A DNA stretch of 64,000 nt from Rufibacter psychrotolerans (GCF_016924645.1 NZ_JAFFJV010000014.1:1-64000); one strand, 5' to 3'; positions 17,139 to 25,343 are shown, counted from the stretch's first letter. Notes: generated by a model not told the origin, from the sequence alone. A program made the numbers and translations.

Positions 17139-18203
17139 TTAAAGGCTTTTCAATAAAAGCAGCAACTCCTGCTCTCTTCTTTCCTCAGGATAGTTTTCGG
17201 CTATAATTGTGCGGGCCTGTTGTCCCAACTCCCGGAGATTGGTGGCCGTCATAGCCTGCCGAACCACCTGCTCCAGCATTTCAACCTTCCGCTCTTTCAG
17301 CACCAAGCCGCTGCTGCCAATCAGGTCGGGCATGGCGGCAACCTGGCTTACTATCGGTACGCAGCCACACAGCATACCCTCACTTAAGGCGTTCGGGAAG
17401 CCTTCTGACATGGAAAGCTGCATGTAAAACGTGTGGGCACTGTAAATGCCTTTCAAATCAGCCAAGGGCATCTTGGGAAGCAGCTTCACGTTGGCCGCTT
17501 GGTTGGGGAATTTGAAACCGTCTGGCGCTCCTACAATGGTGAACGTAGCCTCCGGTACCAGCTGCGCCACTTCCAGAATCAGATCCACGCCTTTCAGCCG
17601 CTGGGTGAAGCGCATGTTCAGACCCGCGCAGACCGTCAGGAAAGAATCGGGCTGCCTCACCACTGATGGGTCTGGCTGCCAGAACGAGGCATCATAACCG
17701 TTGTATACCACCGTATGCGGCGTTTTCAGGTTTGGGCAATGGAACCGGAATCCCTGGTGCGGAAAATCGTTGGCTTGGTAGGTATAGTCCTGCCAGACCA
17801 GCTTTTCGTGCACCGGCGCAATGTGCGCAGCCAACTGGTAAGACCAGCGGGCAAACCTCCCCAGAATTGGATTGGTGAACACCCCGTAACCGATGCTGGG
17901 AAAGGACACGCAGTCGGTGCCACCGGCCACAATGAGGCAGGGTTTACGGGCTATTTTCCCAAAAAGAGCCGGAAAAAAGGAATGGTACCCGGCAAACATG
18001 ACCACCAGGGCTTTGGCTTGCCAGATGTGACGCAATAAAAAGAAAAACTGCCCCAACCACACCAAAGGTGTCTGCCATTTCTTAGAGGGCAGAAAACCCT
18101 GGTGGCGTACCTCATACTGTTGTTCCATCAGGCGCAAGTCTTTCACCACGAAGGAAGATTGGGCCGGATAGAAATAAAGCAGAACGGGTTTACGCGCGGA
18201 CAT
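17139..18203 (-). CDS. Glycosyltransferase family 4/1
   Basis: A 354-residue GT-B enzyme. N-terminal VLLYFYPAQSSFVVKDLRLM and IVAGGTDCVSFPSIGYG, then the C-terminal donor domain with VYNGYDASFWQPDP, LTVCAGLNMRFTQRLKGVDL, FTIVGAPDG and the family signature LSMSEGFPNALSEGMLCGCVPI (acidic pair spaced as E-X7-E). It is last in the minus-strand run aminotransferase, oxidoreductase, methyltransferase, glycosyltransferase and probably adds a sugar to a surface glycan. A coding copy of the dispersed palindrome (17942-17977) encodes FPALFGKIARKP, and a half copy sits immediately upstream of its start codon. Confidence 0.82.
   Translation of the reverse strand: MSARKPVLLYFYPAQSSFVVKDLRLMEQQYEVRHQGFLPSKKWQTPLVWLGQFFFLLRHIWQAKALVVMFAGYHSFFPALFGKIARKPCLIVAGGTDCVSFPSIGYGVFTNPILGRFARWSYQLAAHIAPVHEKLVWQDYTYQANDFPHQGFRFHCPNLKTPHTVVYNGYDASFWQPDPSVVRQPDSFLTVCAGLNMRFTQRLKGVDLILEVAQLVPEATFTIVGAPDGFKFPNQAANVKLLPKMPLADLKGIYSAHTFYMQLSMSEGFPNALSEGMLCGCVPIVSQVAAMPDLIGSSGLVLKERKVEMLEQVVRQAMTATNLRELGQQARTIIAENYPEERREQELLLLLKSL
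17942..17977. repeat. Dispersed 36-bp palindrome, coding copy in GT4 gene
   Basis: GTTTACGGGCTATTTTCC and AAAAAGAGCCGGAAAAA; the two arms match at most positions when folded. It is read in frame as FPALFGKIARKP near residue 80 of the glycosyltransferase. Confidence 0.5.
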
Positions 18204-18223
18204 GGAAAAACAGGCTTAAAACG
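18202..18223 (-). repeat. Half copy of the palindrome before a start codon
   Basis: Minus strand reads GTTTTAAGCCTGTTTTTCC directly followed by the glycosyltransferase ATG; only the left arm is present. A similar half copy precedes the gene at 28000. Confidence 0.5.
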
Positions 18224-18910
18224 CTACAGCCACTTGGAGGACAGATCCTGCAACTTGAGGTCTACTTTAGACTTGGGCTGCACCTTCTCCGGCACCAGGC
18301 GTTGCTTCAAAATGATCCACTGGTAATCTTCTACCTGCGAGAACAAGGAGTAGCTTTCCAGTTTGTGCAGGTACAGTCCGGCCGCGTACGTGTTGCGCAG
18401 GAGTTCATCGGTATGGATGGGCTGGTCAATTACCTGCAGTAACTCCGGCTGATGCTCGCGCACCCAGGTCAGGTACAACGGATGCGGAATGTTGATGGCC
18501 ACCACCGAGTTCTTGTGCAGATGGCGGGAAATCACCTGAAACAAGTTGGGGTGTTGCTCCAGCGGAATATGCTCAATCACATCGGGGAGCACTACAAAAT
18601 CAAACTTCTCCGGCCGGTTGAAATCGGTCATATCGGTCACGCCAAACTCCACGTGGTTGAACTGCTGGTTGAAGCGGCGGGCCATCTCAATACTCTTCGG
18701 GCTGATGTCTACGGCCAGCACTTTCCCCTGTGGCGTGGCTTTGGCCAGCAGGTGCGTCACCGTGCCGATGCCGCAGCCAATCTCCAGCACTTTGGAATCA
18801 GCCTTGAGGCCCGCTTCCTTCAGGTTCTTCAGGATGGTCCGGTGCCGGATGTGGATGCCCTTCTTGAACTGCTGCTCGGTATAGTCGTCGTAAAAATCAG
18901 AAACGCTCAT
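18224..18910 (-). CDS. Class I SAM-dependent methyltransferase
   Basis: A 228-residue methyltransferase. Motif I is VLEIGCGIGTVTHLLA, then VLAVDISPKSIEMA, GVTDMTDF and the post-I strand FDFVVLPDVIEHIP, followed by a conserved NIPHPLYLTWVREHQPELLQ. The VxEHxP pattern is common in glycan-locus methyltransferases acting on sugars, which fits its place 20 bases upstream of a GT4 gene and downstream of a sugar oxidoreductase on the same strand. The actual acceptor is unknown. Confidence 0.82.
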   Translation of the reverse strand: MSVSDFYDDYTEQQFKKGIHIRHRTILKNLKEAGLKADSKVLEIGCGIGTVTHLLAKATPQGKVLAVDISPKSIEMARRFNQQFNHVEFGVTDMTDFNRPEKFDFVVLPDVIEHIPLEQHPNLFQVISRHLHKNSVVAINIPHPLYLTWVREHQPELLQVIDQPIHTDELLRNTYAAGLYLHKLESYSLFSQVEDYQWIILKQRLVPEKVQPKSKVDLKLQDLSSKWL

Positions 18911-18915
18911 ACTTT

Positions 18916-19039
18916 TAATTAGGAATTAAGAATTGGGAATTAGGAATCAATTTAAGAAGGTCAGAAAAGAATTTGAGAAGATGCTTATCCTAAGCTCTCA
19001 CCCAAATTCTTAATTCCTCATTCCTAATTCTTAATTCCT
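18916..19039. repeat. Inverted AATTAGGAATT-type repeat array
   Basis: Left arm with reiterated AATTAGGAATTAAGAATT (18916-18949) and right arm with AATTCTTAATTCC units (19005-19039) can fold back on each other. The array fills the gap between the oxidoreductase stop and the methyltransferase start and runs into the oxidoreductase stop region. A second array of the same type lies at 24209-24297. Confidence 0.65.
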
Positions 19040-20046
19040 TTTAAGGCGTAAATGCGCTCAATGATCTCCACCACTTTGAGACCCTCCAGGGCGTTGGTGG
19101 TGGCGAAGGTCTTTCCTTTCAACGTGTCAATCACATTCTCAAAGATGAAGTGGTGGTTGGCGGCGCTGCCTTTGTAGTGGCCGTAATCGTTGGCGGGGCT
19201 GCTGGGCGGAAGTTCGGGCATCACGTAATCCTGCACGTGGCAATACTCCACCTCGTTCATGTACTGGCCTCCTACTTTGATGCTGCCCTTGTCGCCTATG
19301 ATAGTCATGCTGCTCTCCAGGTTCGTGTCCCATACAGCGGTGGAATAGTTGAGCGTACCGGCGCCACCGTTCATGAAGTCAAAGTGGATAAGGCCGCTGT
19401 CCTCGAAATCGGTGAGGTGCTGGTGGTTGAAATCCATGAACCGGCCGCTGATGTTCTTGATGTCCCCGAAGAGCCAGTACATAATGTCAATGAAGTGGCT
19501 GAACTGGGTGAACAGCGTGCCTCCGTCCAATGCCTGGTTGCCTTTCCAGGTGCCAGGCTTGTAGTAGCGATCGTCCCGGTTCCAGTAGCAGTTGATCTGC
19601 ACCAGGAAAATCTGTCCAAGGCGCTTCTCCATGATCATCTCTTTGAGCCACAGGGAAGGTGGGCTGTACCGGTTCTGCATCACGCAGAAGACCAGTTTAG
19701 ACGTCTGCAGAGATTTGTAAATGATGCGCTCACAATCGGCTTTACTCAACGCCATGGGTTTTTCGCAGACCACATGGCAGCCGTTCTCCAGGGCCAGCAT
19801 GGCCTGCTCGGCATGGAACCCGTTGGGCGTACACACGCAGATGACATCGGCTTTAGGGCCGGTGGCCAGGTATTCTTCCATGCTGGTAAAAAAAGGCACC
19901 CCGAAAGGCTCCACTTCATCCAAACGGGCCGGATCGGAATCCACCATGGCTACCAATTCTCCCTCAGGGTGACGCTGCACCATGGTGGCGTGGCGCTTAC
20001 CAATGTGGCCTGCGCCTATTACGGCAAACTTTATCTTTTCTGACAT
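19024..20046 (-). CDS. Gfo/Idh/MocA oxidoreductase (WlbA/WbpB-like)
   Basis: A 340-residue NAD(P)-dependent sugar dehydrogenase. The nucleotide-binding motif is VIGAGHIGKRHATMV, the family lysine lies in VVCEKPMAL, and the catalytic region is TWKGNQALDGGTLFTQFSHFIDIMYWLFGD. That last block resembles WlbA/WbpB enzymes, which oxidise C3 of UDP-GlcNAc-uronic acid before transamination. The PLP aminotransferase next upstream fits as the WlbC/WbpE partner, so the pair probably makes a 3-amino sugar precursor. The required UDP-GlcNAc 6-dehydrogenase and N-acetyltransferase are not in the window. WlbA-like specificity is an inference. Confidence 0.82.
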   Translation of the reverse strand: MSEKIKFAVIGAGHIGKRHATMVQRHPEGELVAMVDSDPARLDEVEPFGVPFFTSMEEYLATGPKADVICVCTPNGFHAEQAMLALENGCHVVCEKPMALSKADCERIIYKSLQTSKLVFCVMQNRYSPPSLWLKEMIMEKRLGQIFLVQINCYWNRDDRYYKPGTWKGNQALDGGTLFTQFSHFIDIMYWLFGDIKNISGRFMDFNHQHLTDFEDSGLIHFDFMNGGAGTLNYSTAVWDTNLESSMTIIGDKGSIKVGGQYMNEVEYCHVQDYVMPELPPSSPANDYGHYKGSAANHHFIFENVIDTLKGKTFATTNALEGLKVVEIIERIYALKGIKN

Positions 20047-20062
20047 CTAGTGTCCTGTATGC

Positions 20063-20098
20063 GTTTTAGCCTTGCTTTCTGAAAATCAACTCAGAAAC
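20063..20098. repeat. Dispersed 36-bp palindrome copy
   Basis: GTTTTAGCCTTGCTTTC and GAAAATCAACTCAGAAAC, 17 bases upstream of the oxidoreductase start codon. Confidence 0.6.
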
Positions 20099-20183
20099 AA
20101 GAAGTCTTCTATTCTTTAATTATCTCGGTGTTTTCTCTGATACTTCGCCCTTGTTGGTGTTATCACCAACAAGCACAACTACT

Positions 20184-21314
20184 TCACCCCTGGAAAAAGC
20201 TGACCACCGCTTCCGCGATGTAGGTCTGCTGTTCCTCGGTAAGCTCCGTGTGCATGGGCAGGGAAATCACTTTGCCACAGAGTTCCTCTGAAACCGGGAA
20301 ATCGCCGGCTTTGTAGCCCAGATACGCGTAGGCCTCGTGCAGGTGCAACGGCACCGGGTAGTAGACCATGCTGGGGATTCCCTTTTCCTGCAGATAGGCT
20401 TTTAGGGCATCGCGTTTATCGGCGGGAACCTGCAGGGTGTATTGGTGAAACACGTGGCTGCTGTACGGTGCCAGGGTCGGGATTTTGGTCTGCTCCACTT
20501 CCGCGAAATGCGCGTCGTACGCCGCCGCCGCTTTCTGCCGACGCAAGATAAAATCATCCAGTTGGGTTAGTTTCACGTCCAGCAAAGCAGCCTGCAAAGT
20601 ATCTAACCGGGAGTTGACGCCTACGCGGGAGTAATGGTATTTCTTGTGCTGCCCGTGGTTGGCAATCTGCTGCAAAGTGGTGGCCAGTTCCTCATCCTGG
20701 GTGAAAATGGCCCCGCCATCGCCCATGCAGCCCAGGTTCTTGGACGGGAAAAACGACGTGGTCCCGATGTGCCCGATGGTGCCGGCAAACGAGGTTCCGC
20801 CCTCGGCGTCCACGTACTGCGCCCCAATGGCCTGGGCGTTGTCTTCAATCACGAACAGTTCCTGCGCAATAGCCAGGTCCATGATCTCCTCCATAGGCGC
20901 GCATTGCCCGAACAGGTGCACCGGCATAATGGCTACCGTTTTCTCGGTGACAGCTGCCCTGGCTTTGGCCGGATCAATACAAAAGGTATCTGGCAGCACG
21001 TCTACAAACACTGGTTTAAGGCCCAGCAAGGCAATCACCTCGGCGGTAGCCACGTAGTTGAAAGCGGGCACAATCACCTCTCCCCCGGCGGGCAGATCCA
21101 AGGCCATTAAAGCAATCTGCAGGGCATCGGTGCCGTTGGCGCAGGGAATCACGTGGTTGACTTGTAGGTACTGAGCCAGGTTCTGGGCGAAGGTTTTCAC
21201 CTGGGGTCCGTTGATGAAGGCGGTGCTGTCTACCACGGCTTGCATGGCGGCATCTATCTGCGGTTTCAGGCGCTGGTACTGACCTTTCAGGTCTACCATC
21301 TGGAGTTGGTTCAT
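20184..21314 (-). CDS. DegT/DnrJ/EryC1/StrS sugar aminotransferase
   Basis: A 376-residue PLP-dependent aminotransferase acting on a nucleotide-linked keto sugar. Seen: VDLKGQYQRLKPQID at the N-terminus, PCANGTDALQIAL, GGEVIVPAFNYVATAEVIALLGLKPVFVDV, PVHLFGQCAPM, VIEDNAQAIGAQY, and the PLP lysine in TTSFFPSKNLGCMGDGGAI. The start at 21314 (MNQLQMVDLK) matches the family N-terminus and sits just downstream of a TATATTTG -7 element; 35 extra codons upstream in frame would include that promoter. It heads the minus-strand run through the oxidoreductase, methyltransferase and glycosyltransferase. Confidence 0.9.
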   Translation of the reverse strand: MNQLQMVDLKGQYQRLKPQIDAAMQAVVDSTAFINGPQVKTFAQNLAQYLQVNHVIPCANGTDALQIALMALDLPAGGEVIVPAFNYVATAEVIALLGLKPVFVDVLPDTFCIDPAKARAAVTEKTVAIMPVHLFGQCAPMEEIMDLAIAQELFVIEDNAQAIGAQYVDAEGGTSFAGTIGHIGTTSFFPSKNLGCMGDGGAIFTQDEELATTLQQIANHGQHKKYHYSRVGVNSRLDTLQAALLDVKLTQLDDFILRRQKAAAAYDAHFAEVEQTKIPTLAPYSSHVFHQYTLQVPADKRDALKAYLQEKGIPSMVYYPVPLHLHEAYAYLGYKAGDFPVSEELCGKVISLPMHTELTEEQQTYIAEAVVSFFQG

Positions 21315-21331
21315 GGAAACAATCGAAAAGA

Positions 21332-21339
21332 CAAATATA
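21332..21339 (-). promoter_or_regulatory. Bacteroidota -7 element TATATTTG
   Basis: Read on the minus strand, 17 bases before the aminotransferase ATG at 21314. It gives a very short leader and argues against the longer in-frame start at 21419. Confidence 0.6.
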
Positions 21340-21536
21340 GGTTTTGTGCGGGGAACCCTATGCACGTTCATCGGGAATATTCCCTGACGCCGCTTGCCCA
21401 CCAATTCAACCCATTTCACCGTATAGTACCATTACCAACAGCACTCATTTAAAAATAGCGCGAAATGCAACCTCTATAATTCAATCTCGTTTTACAACTA
21501 CACAGATTGTTTGAAGTTTTAAACAATTAAACGACT

Positions 21537-22193
21537 ATGAAAATGTACAATACGTTCAAGAAAAATACGCTGGTGCTGGCGGCTTGCTGCGGACTGGTCT
21601 TCGCGCAATACGGTTGTAGCCGTACCGACAGCCCCAACACGTCCACCGGGGTTTCCTCCGCTGATGTGTCCGGCTCCACTATGATGAGCGACTCCTATGC
21701 GCAGACCAACCAAAGCGCCGGGCTAACCACCAGTGCAGACCTCCATGGCTTAGACGAAAGCAAGATTCCCAATTACACCGCCCTGGACATCAGGCAGGCC
21801 TACGAAGAATTTGTGGCCCATGTGGAGGCGCACAAAGCCGGCTTCAGCAACGACGACTGGGACACCGTAGAGAAATACTGGAACCAGCTGGATGACCGTA
21901 AAAACGCCATCCAGGACCAACTGAGCGACAAAGACAAATGGGAGATTGGCAAGGCGAAAGCCAAATACATTGCCATGAAAAACGCCAACAAAGCCGGCAA
22001 TACTGCCAGCAAAGTTGGGTCTGACCTGAAAGAAGTAGGCAAAGACGTTTCTAACAGCAAGGTGGGCGAAGCCACTAAAGAAGCGGGCAAAGACGTAGCC
22101 GCCGGTGCCAAAAAGGCCGGCAAAGCCGTGGGCAAAGCCGCCAAGAAAACCGCAGAGAAGGTAGAGAAAGCGGTGGAAGAGGATGATGAGTAA
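21537..22193 (+). CDS. Hypothetical lipoprotein with Lys/Ala-rich tail
   Basis: A 218-residue protein not assigned to a known family. A hydrophobic signal is followed by a plausible lipobox ending at Cys27 (FAQYGC). A Ser/Thr-rich linker runs to about residue 75, then a helical middle region (IRQAYEEFVAHVEAHKAGFSNDDWDTVEKYW). The last 70 residues repeat GK-D/A-V and KAGKAVGKAAKKTAEKVEKAV-like units that should form a basic amphipathic helix, similar in style to LEA-like or histone-like tails, ending in acidic EEDDE. It may bind peptidoglycan or nucleic acid or act in stress, but none of this can be shown. It is monocistronic with its own terminator. Confidence 0.75.
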   Translation: MKMYNTFKKNTLVLAACCGLVFAQYGCSRTDSPNTSTGVSSADVSGSTMMSDSYAQTNQSAGLTTSADLHGLDESKIPNYTALDIRQAYEEFVAHVEAHKAGFSNDDWDTVEKYWNQLDDRKNAIQDQLSDKDKWEIGKAKAKYIAMKNANKAGNTASKVGSDLKEVGKDVSNSKVGEATKEAGKDVAAGAKKAGKAVGKAAKKTAEKVEKAVEEDDE

Positions 22194-22216
22194 GATTTTC
22201 TGCCTTTAATTGCGTG

Positions 22217-22247
22217 AAAAGCCTTTCCTGCCGGAGAGGCTTTTTTT
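22217..22247 (+). terminator. Rho-independent terminator
   Basis: AAAAGCCT and AGGCTTTT arms with a 12-base loop and a run of T, 24 bases after the lipoprotein stop codon. Confidence 0.85.
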
Positions 22248-22255
22248 ATGCTCCC

Positions 22256-22291
22256 GTTTTAAGCCTGTTTTCCTGAAAAGCGGCCCAAAAC
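22256..22291. repeat. Dispersed 36-bp palindrome copy
   Basis: GTTTTAAGCCTGTTTTCC and GAAAAGCGGCCCAAAAC, ending three bases before the stop codon of the GT2 gene on the other strand. Confidence 0.75.
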
Positions 22292-22293
22292 CG

Positions 22294-23181
22294 CTACTGC
22301 CGCAGGTACTTCGCCAGCAACAGGAGGCGGTACAGGTCAAAGAGCCGCAGGCTAGGATTTTTAGAGACCAGATTCTTTTTGAGGACCGGAAACAACCAAT
22401 GGCTGTTCTCCACCAGGAGTTTCTCCAGCCCCAGCTTTTTCAGGCGGGCGTACCCCCGCAGCAGTTTGGTTTCGGCGCCTATCCCGAACTGCCGGTAAAG
22501 CCGCACCAGGTTATACACCGCTTGCTGTGATTTGAGCAGGTACACCTCGGCGGGCTCCAGGCCCAGGTGCCACACCGGGTTATCAATGTGCTGGACCGGC
22601 AGGTGGTCCTGCTGCAAGCGCCAGGCGAAAAGGGTGTCTTCGTGCCCGTATCCGGCTACCTCCCGCTGGGGAAAATGGCGCATGAACACAGACCGTTCTA
22701 CCAGCATGTTGCTGCAAAACACCCGCTGATACGGGGCTTTCTGCCGCTGTAGGGCCGGGGCCGTTTCGCGGGCCCGGCCGTACTTCCACCTGAGCTCGGT
22801 GCCGGGGGTGGGTTTCTCGCCGTAGGCCACCCCTCCTACGGTTACTCCGGCAGTGCGGGCTTGCAGGTAGCGGTGCAGAAAGTCTGGGTGCACGGGCAGC
22901 ACATCATTGTCCAGGAAAAGTAGGTGAGCAAATCGGGCCTCCTGCGCCAGCCGGAACCTGATCTGGGAACGCCCCAGGTTCTGGGGCATCTCCTGGTACA
23001 CCACGTGGGGCAGGTTCAGGAGCGGTTGGTGCTGGGTGCGGGTGGCGGGGTTGGAGCCATCGTCGTACACCCTAATCTCAAAAGCAATAGGCAGGGTGCT
23101 TGCCTCCTGGAGCAACCGCTCTACCAGGGCAAGCACATTTTGGTTAAGGACAGGGATGAGAATGGAGATCTCAGAAACCAT
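22294..23181 (-). CDS. Glycosyltransferase family 2
   Basis: A 295-residue GT-A glycosyltransferase. N-terminal SILIPVLNQNV, then VYDDGSNPATR, the DXD metal site in LLFLDNDVLPVHPDFL, and a C-terminal GYGHEDTLFAWRL motif containing the catalytic ED pair. The C-terminal 90 residues are basic and helical, without clear transmembrane helices. It overlaps the end of ftsE by 11 bases, so the two are translated from one message. No functional tie between cell division and this enzyme is known, although Bacteroidota often place a GT2 gene next to ftsE. Confidence 0.85.
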   Translation of the reverse strand: MVSEISILIPVLNQNVLALVERLLQEASTLPIAFEIRVYDDGSNPATRTQHQPLLNLPHVVYQEMPQNLGRSQIRFRLAQEARFAHLLFLDNDVLPVHPDFLHRYLQARTAGVTVGGVAYGEKPTPGTELRWKYGRARETAPALQRQKAPYQRVFCSNMLVERSVFMRHFPQREVAGYGHEDTLFAWRLQQDHLPVQHIDNPVWHLGLEPAEVYLLKSQQAVYNLVRLYRQFGIGAETKLLRGYARLKKLGLEKLLVENSHWLFPVLKKNLVSKNPSLRLFDLYRLLLLAKYLRQ

Positions 23182-23881
23182 CTACCAGCGTGAACTGCTC
23201 GCGCGCCGAGTCCAGCACCCGGCCCCTTTCGCACTTGAGGATACGGCGGGGGTAGCGCTGCAGAATGTGGTGGTTGTGGGTGGCCATGAGCACCGCCGTG
23301 CCGCTGTTGTTAATCTCCTGGAACAGGTCCATGATGCCGTGGGTCACGTCGGGGTCCAGGTTACCGGTGGGCTCATCGGCGAACAAGATCAGGGGCTCAT
23401 TGAGCAGGGCCCGGGCAATGACCACGCGCTGCTGCTCGCCGCCCGAAAGCTGGTGCGGCATTTTGTTGGTCACGGCATCTAGCCCCACGCGCATGAGCAC
23501 CTCAGAGATACGGTTCTTGATGCGGGATTTGTCGCTCCAGCCAGTGGCCTTGAGCACAAACTTGAGGTTGTCGGCCACGGAACGGTCAAACAGCAACTGG
23601 AAGTCCTGGAACACAATGCCAATCTTGCGCCGCAAAAACGGCACCTGCCCCCAGTTGAGCGTATGGATGTTGAAACCGGCCACCTGGGCAGTGCCCGATT
23701 TCAGGGGCAGATCGGCGTACAGCGTTTTGAGGAGTGAGCTTTTCCCGCTTCCGGTGCGGCCCACCAGGTACACAAACTCCCCTTTCTCAATGGCAAAGCT
23801 CACGTCATGCAGAATGGTGTTCACATCCTGAAAGATGGAGACTTTGTGCAGCAGGACAACCGGGTTAGACGAATATTCCAT
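23171..23881 (-). CDS. ftsE: Cell division ATP-binding protein FtsE
   Basis: A 236-residue ABC ATPase. Walker A is GRTGSGKSS, the Q-loop [20 protein letters not shown], signature [16 protein letters not shown], Walker [15 protein letters not shown] and the H-loop MATHNHHIL. The DFQLL Q-loop and the overall length match FtsE better than LolD. FtsE works with the membrane protein FtsX to control peptidoglycan hydrolases at the septum; ftsX is not next to it, as is common in Bacteroidota. It precedes and overlaps the GT2 gene. Confidence 0.85.
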   Translation of the reverse strand: MEYSSNPVVLLHKVSIFQDVNTILHDVSFAIEKGEFVYLVGRTGSGKSSLLKTLYADLPLKSGTAQVAGFNIHTLNWGQVPFLRRKIGIVFQDFQLLFDRSVADNLKFVLKATGWSDKSRIKNRISEVLMRVGLDAVTNKMPHQLSGGEQQRVVIARALLNEPLILFADEPTGNLDPDVTHGIMDLFQEINNSGTAVLMATHNHHILQRYPRRILKCERGRVLDSAREQFTLVDGF

Positions 23882-23999
23882 AGCGGGGTAAGCGGTAATG
23901 GGCCTTCTGCCTTGTGGGGCAGCAGGGCAGGTTAAGAAAATCGGGAAAGCTTTGGTTGAGGGCCTCTACCGGGCCGGGGCGGGCCCCGTACGCATCAGG

Positions 24000-24203
24000 T
24001 TAAAGGTCCAGTTTCTGAAGTTTCCCAAACTCCAGGCTGGCAATGAGCGAGGCCAGCTCCTCCTCCTTGCTCTCCAGGCCGTAGCGGTCCAGGTTCTTCA
24101 GCGGGCGGTCGGCCCGGAAATAGGCAATCAGCACGAAGTTCTCATCGCGCAGCTGAATGTAATCCGGAATCTTGGCCTTGCCCTTTACTTTGATGATGTA
24201 CAC
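24000..24203 (-). CDS. Conserved small protein, 67 residues
   Basis: A short open frame with a GTG start and a protein-like composition: MYIIKVKGKAKIPDYIQ, then FVLIAYFRADRPLKNLDRYGL and a C-terminal acidic helix (ESKEEELASLIASLEFGKLQKL). No signal peptide or metal motif is seen. It lies between the aldolase gene and ftsE on the same strand, preceded by an AATT-type repeat array. I do not recognise the family. It is called as coding because its strand, spacing and composition fit and no competing frame exists. Confidence 0.6.
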   Translation of the reverse strand: MYIIKVKGKAKIPDYIQLRDENFVLIAYFRADRPLKNLDRYGLESKEEELASLIASLEFGKLQKLDL

Positions 24204-24208
24204 CTTTT

Positions 24209-24297
24209 TTCTAATTAGGAATTAGGAATTGAGAATTAGGAATGATGGTGTTCACTTCTAATTCTTAATTCCTAATTCTCAATTCACAATTAATTAC
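24209..24297. repeat. Inverted AATTAGGAATT-type repeat array
   Basis: AATTAGGAATTAGGAATTG units on the left and CTAATTCTTAATTCC units on the right around a GATGGTGTTCAC centre. It occupies the gap between the aldolase stop and the 67-residue gene and resembles the array at 18916-19039. Confidence 0.65.
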
Positions 24298-24950
24298 AGG
24301 TTGGCTTTTTTGTGGTCTGCCAGGAATTTGGCCAGGCCGCTGTCGGTGAGGGGGTGGTTCAGGAGGCCGGTGATCACGTTGAGCGGACAGGTTACCACAT
24401 CGGCACCAATCTCGGCGCACTGCACCAGGTGCATCACGTGGCGCACCGAGGCAGCCAGCACCTGGGTTGGGTAGCCGTAGTTCTGGTAGATCTGCACAAT
24501 CTGCTCAATCAGGCCCAGGCCATCGGTAGAGATATCGTCTAAGCGGCCCACGAACGGAGAAACGTAGGTGGCGCCGGCTTTGGCGGCCAACAGAGCCTGT
24601 CCGGCCGAGAACACCAGCGTACAGTTGGTTTTAATGCCTTTGTCTGTGAAGTACTTAATGGCCTTTACACCGTCTTTGATCATGGGCACTTTTACCACAA
24701 TGTTGGGGTGCAGCTGGGCCAGCTCCTCGCCTTCTTTCACCATAGAGGCAAAGTCGGTGGAAATCACCTCGGCACTGATGTCTCCGTCCACAATCTCGCA
24801 GATGTCACGGTAGTGCTTCATGACGTTGTCATAGCCTACAATGCCTTCTTTGGCCATGAGCGAGGGGTTGGTGGTTACGCCGTCCAACACGCCTAAGTCA
24901 TGGGCTTCGCGGATTTCGTTCAGGTTAGCGGTATCAATGAAAAATTTCAT
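24294..24950 (-). CDS. fsa: Fructose-6-phosphate aldolase / transaldolase-like
   Basis: A 218-residue class I aldolase of the small transaldolase subfamily. [31 protein letters not shown] at the N-terminus, the Schiff-base lysine in [48 protein letters not shown] and [11 protein letters not shown] are all present. Small transaldolases and FSA-type enzymes share these motifs, so the reaction may be transaldolase (sedoheptulose-7-phosphate plus glyceraldehyde-3-phosphate) or cleavage of fructose-6-phosphate. The ATG at 24950 matches the family start and follows a TAGATTTG -7 element; 34 in-frame upstream codons are ignored. Confidence 0.9.
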   Translation of the reverse strand: MKFFIDTANLNEIREAHDLGVLDGVTTNPSLMAKEGIVGYDNVMKHYRDICEIVDGDISAEVISTDFASMVKEGEELAQLHPNIVVKVPMIKDGVKAIKYFTDKGIKTNCTLVFSAGQALLAAKAGATYVSPFVGRLDDISTDGLGLIEQIVQIYQNYGYPTQVLAASVRHVMHLVQCAEIGADVVTCPLNVITGLLNHPLTDSGLAKFLADHKKANL

Positions 24951-24971
24951 AGCAGAAATGGTTTTGGAGTA

Positions 24972-24979
24972 CAAATCTA
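24972..24979 (-). promoter_or_regulatory. Bacteroidota -7 element TAGATTTG
   Basis: Read on the minus strand, 21 bases upstream of the aldolase ATG; it supports the shorter protein. Confidence 0.55.
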
Positions 24980-25147
24980 GTTCAATCCGGCAGAAAACCG
25001 AACGGGGGCCCAAGTATTTTGCCCCTGGGCACAAATTGGTTCCTAAACGCAATTTTCTGGGTGGGGTTGCCCCTGGAGCGGTCGGCCGAGGGAAGATGAT
25101 TAGAACGCCTGCCAGACAACCGAACGCCTGAGCTTACAGATGTTTGT

Positions 25148-25183
25148 GATTTCGGCCTGTTTCTAGGAAAATAGCTCTGAAAC
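25148..25183. repeat. Dispersed 36-bp palindrome copy
   Basis: GATTTCGGCCTGTTTCTAGG and AAAATAGCTCTGAAAC, between the aldolase promoter and the SRP RNA gene. Confidence 0.6.
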
Positions 25184-25239
25184 AGCGGGTTGCGTAGGGG
25201 GCGGAAATGAAAACGGCGGAGAACCGTTGGGGTATGGGC

Positions 25240-25343
25240 AAAAAAAAGCGGCAAACCGAGTATCGCGCCGCTCAACCACCTACCCTTGCTCCCTTCCGGG
25301 CCTGGGGGAGTTCAGTAGGAGCTGGCCGTACCGATTTGCCGTT
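25240..25343 (-). ncRNA. ffs: Signal recognition particle RNA (4.5S type)
   Basis: The minus strand carries the universally conserved SRP RNA apical domain: CCAGGCCCGGAAGGGAGCA, with the GGAA tetraloop and the asymmetric internal loop bound by Ffh. Outer strands CGGCAAATCGGTA and TACTCGGTTTGCCG pair to close a single long hairpin of about 95 bases. A run of eight U (plus-strand A at 25240-25247) ends the transcript. A good Bacteroidota promoter lies just upstream. It is the small, Alu-less bacterial form and partners the Ffh encoded at 11086-12423. Exact ends are estimated. Confidence 0.92.
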
